Part shown: piece after piece, positions 60,220 to 64,000 of the stretch
Layout: every line of letters begins with the position of its first letter
How positions within the stretch are numbered: position 1 is the stretch's first letter
Assembly: GCA_963730365.1 (NCBI GenBank)
Contig: CAVSRM010000010.1
Coordinates: 1 to 64,000, forward strand
Length of the DNA stretch: 64,000 nt
Direction: 5' to 3'
DNA from: Fodinibacter sp963730365
GTDB taxonomy: Bacteria; Actinomycetota; Actinomycetes; Actinomycetales; Dermatophilaceae
Translations under genes and position numbers: made by a program
The notes under the pieces: model-generated
Seen by the model: only the letters and a program-made list of their open reading frames with translations
What the model was told of the DNA's origin: nothing
Databases searched by the model: none

Positions 60220-62559
60220 ATGACCACCTCGACGCGACCCGACACCGCCACGGAGTCTGCCGAGGCGGGTCGCCCCGCCGCCGACGCCACCGAGCAGGCG
60301 GGGCGCGCTGCGGCGGACGCCGCAATCGTCAGCGAGGTGTCGATCGCGAGCGCGTCGGCGACCGAGACACGGTCCCACCAGCCGCGTGCCTCGAACGGCC
60401 GTTTCGTCCGCTCGCTGGTGGCCACCGCCCCCGAGGACGACGAGGAGGGACTCCCAGGCGACCGGTTCCTCGACCGCGAGATCTCGTGGCTGCAGTTCAA
60501 CGAGCGGGTCCTCCAGCTTGCCGGCGACGAGAACATCCCCCTCCTCGAGCGAGCCCGCTACCTCGCGATCTTCGCCTCAAACCTCGACGAGTTCTTCATG
60601 GTTCGCGTCGCCGGCCTCAAGCGGCGCATCGCCACGGGCATCGCCGTGCGCTCGGCCTCCGGACTCGAGCCGCGGGAGGTGCTCGAGCAGGTCTCGCTCG
60701 TGGGACACGAGCTGATGTCCATGCAGGCGCGGGTCTACCGCGACCAGGTGCGACCGGCGCTCAAGGACGAGGGGATCACGCTCGTCCGGTGGGACGAGCT
60801 GTCGGATGACGAGCGCTCCACGCTCGCCGACGTCTTCACCGACCAGCTGTTCCCGGTGCTCACGCCGCTGGCCGTCGACCCGGCCCACCCGTTCCCGTAC
60901 ATCTCCGGTCTCTCGCTCAACCTCGCCGTCATCCTCGTCAACCCGCGCACCGCGAAGGAGCACTTCGCCCGGGTCAAGGTGCCGCCCGTGCTGCCCCGGC
61001 TGCTCCGGGTCGAGCCGGCGAACGAGGACTCCCCACTGACGGACATGTACGACACCCGGTTCGTCCCCCTCGAGGACGTCATCTCCGCGCACCTCGACCA
61101 GCTGTTCCCCGGCATGGAGGTGCGCGAGCACTTCACCTTCCGGGTCACCCGCAACGAGGACCTCGAGGTGGAGGAGGACGACAACGAGAACCTCCTCACC
61201 GCCCTGGAGCGCGAGCTGACCCGTCGCCGGTTCGGTCCCCCGGTGCGGCTCGAGGTCGAGGAGGCCATCGACGACCACGTCCTTGACCTCATCGTCCGGG
61301 AGCTCGGTGTCGCGTCCTCCGAGGTCTACCGCCTCCCCGCGCCGCTCGACCTGCGCGCGCTCAACCTCATCGCCGACCTCGAGCGCTCGGAGCTGCACTT
61401 CGAGCCCTTCGTGGCCCGCACCAACGCCGACCTCGCACCGACCGAGAGCGCCAAGGCCCGCGACATCTTCGCGGCCATCCGCAAGCAGGACGTACTGCTG
61501 CACCACCCCTACGACTCGTTCTCGACCTCGGTGCAGGCGTTCATCGAGCAGGCGGCGGCCGACCCCCGCGTCCTGGCGATCAAGCAGACCCTTTACCGCA
61601 CGAGCGGCGACAGCCCGATCATCGACGCCCTCATCGACGCCGCGGAGGCGGGCAAGCAGGTGCTCGCCGTCGTCGAGATCAAGGCGCGGTTCGACGAGGA
61701 GAACAACATCTCCTGGGCGCGCAAGCTCGAGCACTCGGGGGTGCACGTCGTCTACGGCATCGTCGGTCTCAAGACCCACGCCAAGCTGTGCCTCGTCGTG
61801 CGTCAGGAGTCGGAGGGGCTACGCCGCTACTGCCACGTCGGCACCGGCAACTACAACCCCAAGACGGCCCGCCTCTACGAGGACTTCGGGCTGCTCACGG
61901 ACGACCGCCACGTGGGCGAGGACCTCACCCGGCTCTTCAACCAGCTCTCCGGCATCGCCCCCCGCAGCAAGTTCAAGCGGCTGCTCGTGGCCCCGCGGTC
62001 GGTGCGCTCGGGACTCCTGGAGCTGATCGAGAAGGAGATCGAGCACGAACGGGCGCGACCGGGCTCCGGTCAAATCGCCTGGAAGGTCAACTCGATCGTC
62101 GACGAGCAGCTCATCGACGCCCTGTACCGCGCCTCCCAGGCCGGGGTCCGCGTGCAGCTGTGGGTTCGCGGCATCTGCGCGCTTCGCCCGGGAGTGGCCG
62201 GGCTCTCCGAGACCATCGAGGTGCGCTCGATCCTGGGTCGCTTCCTCGAGCACTCGCGCATCTTCATCTTCGGCGGGAACGGGGACCCGGTCGCCTTCAT
62301 CGGGAGCGCCGACATGATGCACCGCAACCTCGACCGGCGGGTCGAGGCGCTGCTGCGGATCACCGAGGAGGGCCACATCAGCGACCTCATGGCGCTCATG
62401 GAGCGGGGTCGCCGCGACGAGTACTCGCACTGGCTGCTCCTGGGCGACGGACGGTGGCAGAGGCGTCACCTCGACCCCGAGGGCGCCCCACTCGCCGACC
62501 TGCAGGCCACCATGGTCGAGATGCACGCCAAGCGGCGCCGCAAGGCGCGGCGGCGCTGA
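60220..62559 (+). CDS. ppk: Polyphosphate kinase 1
   Basis: 779 residues. A disordered N-terminal 70 residues, then the N domain (EISWLQFNERVLQLA), head domain, and two phospholipase-D-like C1/C2 domains with catalytic His in VGLKTHAKLCLVV and the HVGTGNYNPKTARLYEDFG and IFIFGGNGDPVAFIGSADMM motifs. Transfers the terminal phosphate of ATP to polyphosphate at the membrane. Next to mutT1 as in mycobacteria. Confidence 0.96.
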   Translation: MTTSTRPDTATESAEAGRPAADATEQAGRAAADAAIVSEVSIASASATETRSHQPRASNGRFVRSLVATAPEDDEEGLPGDRFLDREISWLQFNERVLQLAGDENIPLLERARYLAIFASNLDEFFMVRVAGLKRRIATGIAVRSASGLEPREVLEQVSLVGHELMSMQARVYRDQVRPALKDEGITLVRWDELSDDERSTLADVFTDQLFPVLTPLAVDPAHPFPYISGLSLNLAVILVNPRTAKEHFARVKVPPVLPRLLRVEPANEDSPLTDMYDTRFVPLEDVISAHLDQLFPGMEVREHFTFRVTRNEDLEVEEDDNENLLTALERELTRRRFGPPVRLEVEEAIDDHVLDLIVRELGVASSEVYRLPAPLDLRALNLIADLERSELHFEPFVARTNADLAPTESAKARDIFAAIRKQDVLLHHPYDSFSTSVQAFIEQAAADPRVLAIKQTLYRTSGDSPIIDALIDAAEAGKQVLAVVEIKARFDEENNISWARKLEHSGVHVVYGIVGLKTHAKLCLVVRQESEGLRRYCHVGTGNYNPKTARLYEDFGLLTDDRHVGEDLTRLFNQLSGIAPRSKFKRLLVAPRSVRSGLLELIEKEIEHERARPGSGQIAWKVNSIVDEQLIDALYRASQAGVRVQLWVRGICALRPGVAGLSETIEVRSILGRFLEHSRIFIFGGNGDPVAFIGSADMMHRNLDRRVEALLRITEEGHISDLMALMERGRRDEYSHWLLLGDGRWQRRHLDPEGAPLADLQATMVEMHAKRRRKARRR

Positions 62560-62572
62560 GCGGGACGGCTCG

Positions 62573-63523
62573 ATGAGGATCCCCGCTGCTGGGACGGTGC
62601 CCTGGCGGCTGACCCCTGAGGGCGCCCTCGAGGTGGCCCTGGTCCACCGTCCCCGATACGACGACTGGGCCTGGGCCAAGGGCAAGCTCGACCCGGGCGA
62701 GGAGTGGAGCGTGGCCGCCGCCCGCGAGACCGAGGAGGAGACCGGCCTGCGGGTGCGCCTGGGTCCTCCACTCCCCGAGGCGCGCTACACCCTCCTGGGC
62801 CGCGACGGCACCCCTGACGACAAGGTGGTCCACTACTGGTCCGCGCAGGTCATCGGCGGCTCCGGCCACCTCGTCAACGAGATCGACGAGGTCGCCTGGC
62901 TCGACGTCCAGGCAGCCCACGACAGGTTGAGCTACGCCCGCGACCAGGCGCAGCTGCTCGCCACCGCCCGGCTGCTCCAGGCCGGCCACCTCGACACCTG
63001 GCCCCTGGCCATCGTGCGGCACGCGCACGCGGTGCCGCGATCGCAGTGGCGCGACCCGGACGACACCCGCCGCCCCCTCGACCGGCCCGGAAGGGCTCGC
63101 GCGAAAGACATCGCACCGGTGCTCGCGGCCTACGGCATCGGCCGGCTGGTGACCTCACCGTCGGTGCGGTGCACGGCCACGGTCGCGCCGTTCGCCGAGG
63201 CGAGCGGAGTCCCTGTCGTCACGCGCGGAGGCCTGTCCGAGGAGGGCTTCGCGGGTCGTCCCGACAAGGCCCCGAAGCAGCTGCACACCCTGCTCGATCG
63301 GGCCGCCCCCGCTGCGCTCTGCACCCACGGCCCGGTCATCCCCGCGCTCCTCGACGTGCTGGAGGAGCGCCTCGACCTCGAGGCCGAGGGGGCGACGGTC
63401 GCGGTCGAGGCCCTCGCCGAGGCCCGCGAGGCCAGGCTGGCCAAGGGCGAGGTGCTGGTCGCCCACATGTGCGGGCGGGGCGAGGTGGCCCGCGTCGTCG
63501 CCCTGGAACGCCACCTGCCCTGA
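62573..63523 (+). CDS. mutT1: NUDIX hydrolase fused to histidine phosphatase (MutT1-like)
   Basis: 316 residues. N-terminal Nudix domain with the box GKLDPGEEWSVAAARETEEE (about 36-55), and C-terminal RHG phosphatase domain (about 145-316) with IVRHAHAVPR. The two-domain form is the actinobacterial MutT1 that cleans 8-oxo-dGTP and diadenosine polyphosphates. ppk-mutT1 is a conserved pair. Ends three bases before the pstB end. Confidence 0.92.
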   Translation: MRIPAAGTVPWRLTPEGALEVALVHRPRYDDWAWAKGKLDPGEEWSVAAARETEEETGLRVRLGPPLPEARYTLLGRDGTPDDKVVHYWSAQVIGGSGHLVNEIDEVAWLDVQAAHDRLSYARDQAQLLATARLLQAGHLDTWPLAIVRHAHAVPRSQWRDPDDTRRPLDRPGRARAKDIAPVLAAYGIGRLVTSPSVRCTATVAPFAEASGVPVVTRGGLSEEGFAGRPDKAPKQLHTLLDRAAPAALCTHGPVIPALLDVLEERLDLEAEGATVAVEALAEAREARLAKGEVLVAHMCGRGEVARVVALERHLP

Positions 63524-63525
63524 GC

Positions 63526-64000
63526 TCAGCCGAAGCGGCCAGAGATGTAGTCCTCGGTCGCCGGCATCGACGGGTTGCTGAAGATCTTCTGGGTGTCGTC
63601 CATCTCCACGAGCTCGCCCGGCATGCCGGTGGCCTTGAGGTTGAAGAAGCCGGTGCGCTCGGACACCCGGGCCGCCTGCTGCATGTTGTGGGTGACGATG
63701 ACGACGGTGTAGTCGTTCTTCAGGTCGTTGATCAGGTCCTCGATGGCGAGGGTTGAGATGGGGTCGAGCGCCGAGCACGGCTCGTCCATGAGGATCACCT
63801 CGGGCTGCACCGCGATGGCCCTGGCGATGCACAGCCGCTGCTGCTGCCCACCCGAGAGCCCCGAGCCGGGGCGGTCGAGGCGGTCCTTGACCTCGTTCCA
63901 CAGGTTCGCGCCGTGGAGCGACTGCTCCAGCAGCTCGTCGGCCGCGGACTTCGAGATCTTCGAGGAGTTGAGCGTGACCCCGGCCAGCACGTTCTCGCGG
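63526..64000 (-). CDS. pstB: Phosphate ABC transporter ATP-binding protein (C-terminal part)
   Basis: The window stops inside the gene, leaving the last 157 residues or so. Signature LSGGQQQRLCIARAIA, Walker B VILMDEPCSALDPI, H-loop VIVTHNMQQAARVSERTGFF, and the PstB-specific tail FSNPSMPATEDYISGRFG. Powers high-affinity phosphate import. Its regulation by SenX3-RegX3-PhoU is established for related bacteria. Confidence 0.95.
   Translation of the reverse strand, partial: RENVLAGVTLNSSKISKSAADELLEQSLHGANLWNEVKDRLDRPGSGLSGGQQQRLCIARAIAVQPEVILMDEPCSALDPISTLAIEDLINDLKNDYTVVIVTHNMQQAARVSERTGFFNLKATGMPGELVEMDDTQKIFSNPSMPATEDYISGRFG

Overview
The window is high-GC DNA with leaderless or GTG starts, many 4-base ATGA/GTGA gene overlaps, and mycothiol, SenX3-RegX3, CarD and GlnR genes. 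This places it in the Actinomycetota. The gene set suggests a Micrococcales organism (Intrasporangiaceae-like), but the family is inferred from gene content only.

Positions 1-16,958 are accessory DNA. A phage-type tyrosine integrase (15682-16821, minus) lies just beyond the 3' end of tRNA-Thr(TGT) (16959-17031, minus), the usual layout of an integrative element in a tRNA gene. No phage structural, replication or conjugation genes are visible. The element carries a BrnT/BrnA-like toxin-antitoxin pair, a second tyrosine recombinase, a set of unrelated genes (DUF2784, DUF309, a frameshifted luciferase-like oxidoreductase, a large LuxR-type ATPase regulator, an alpha/beta hydrolase, an NTF2-like protein) and a giant SEFIR-CHAT-NB-ARC-TPR STAND protein next to a divergent three-helix membrane protein. 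Most intergenic gaps between 1 and 9.9 kb carry a copy of one short motif (CGCGGCGRAGTGGG). Two copies are extended and form a 36/37-bp inverted repeat spanning the first 9.9 kb.

From 17 kb on the DNA is ordinary chromosome. 17.2-20.5 kb: ThrE-like exporter coupled to a membrane Ser/Thr kinase. 20.6-25.9 kb: CBS protein, a LacI regulator divergent from a sugar ABC ATPase, DUF4032 and RDD proteins. 26-34 kb: a minus-strand run carD-ispD-ispF-(mscR-MBL-hydrolase)-cysS-rlmB, the known actinobacterial carD-ispDF-cysS-rlmB order interrupted by a mycothiol-dependent formaldehyde module. 34.3-41.3 kb: phosphate control (senX3-regX3, divergent phoU with a PHO-box-like operator, ppk2), an unusual membrane-anchored sigma-like protein, and gpmA. 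41.4-46.5 kb: YbjN-mshA and a block matching the mycobacterial Rv0474-Rv0476 neighbourhood (XRE regulator, HbhA-like protein, DUF2516) with dtd and asparaginase. 47-55 kb: DUF4395, BKACE, YgfZ-Fur, LCP, nitrobindin, MoaD-like, glnR-mshD. 55-60 kb: MurJ-like flippase, ATP-grasp ligase, FemAB transferase and Asp/Glu racemase, probably a cell-wall cross-bridge set. 60-64 kb: ppk1-mutT1 and the end of pstB.

Three themes recur: phosphate/polyphosphate (regX3, senX3, phoU, ppk2, ppk1, pstB), mycothiol (mshA, mshD, mscR) and cell envelope (LCP, MurJ, FemAB, ATP-grasp, racemase). The chromosome part also has several short degenerate tandem repeats in gene gaps, including a ten-unit 29-30 bp palindromic array at 46.6-46.9 kb and tandem copies of gene 3' ends behind regX3 and gpmA.
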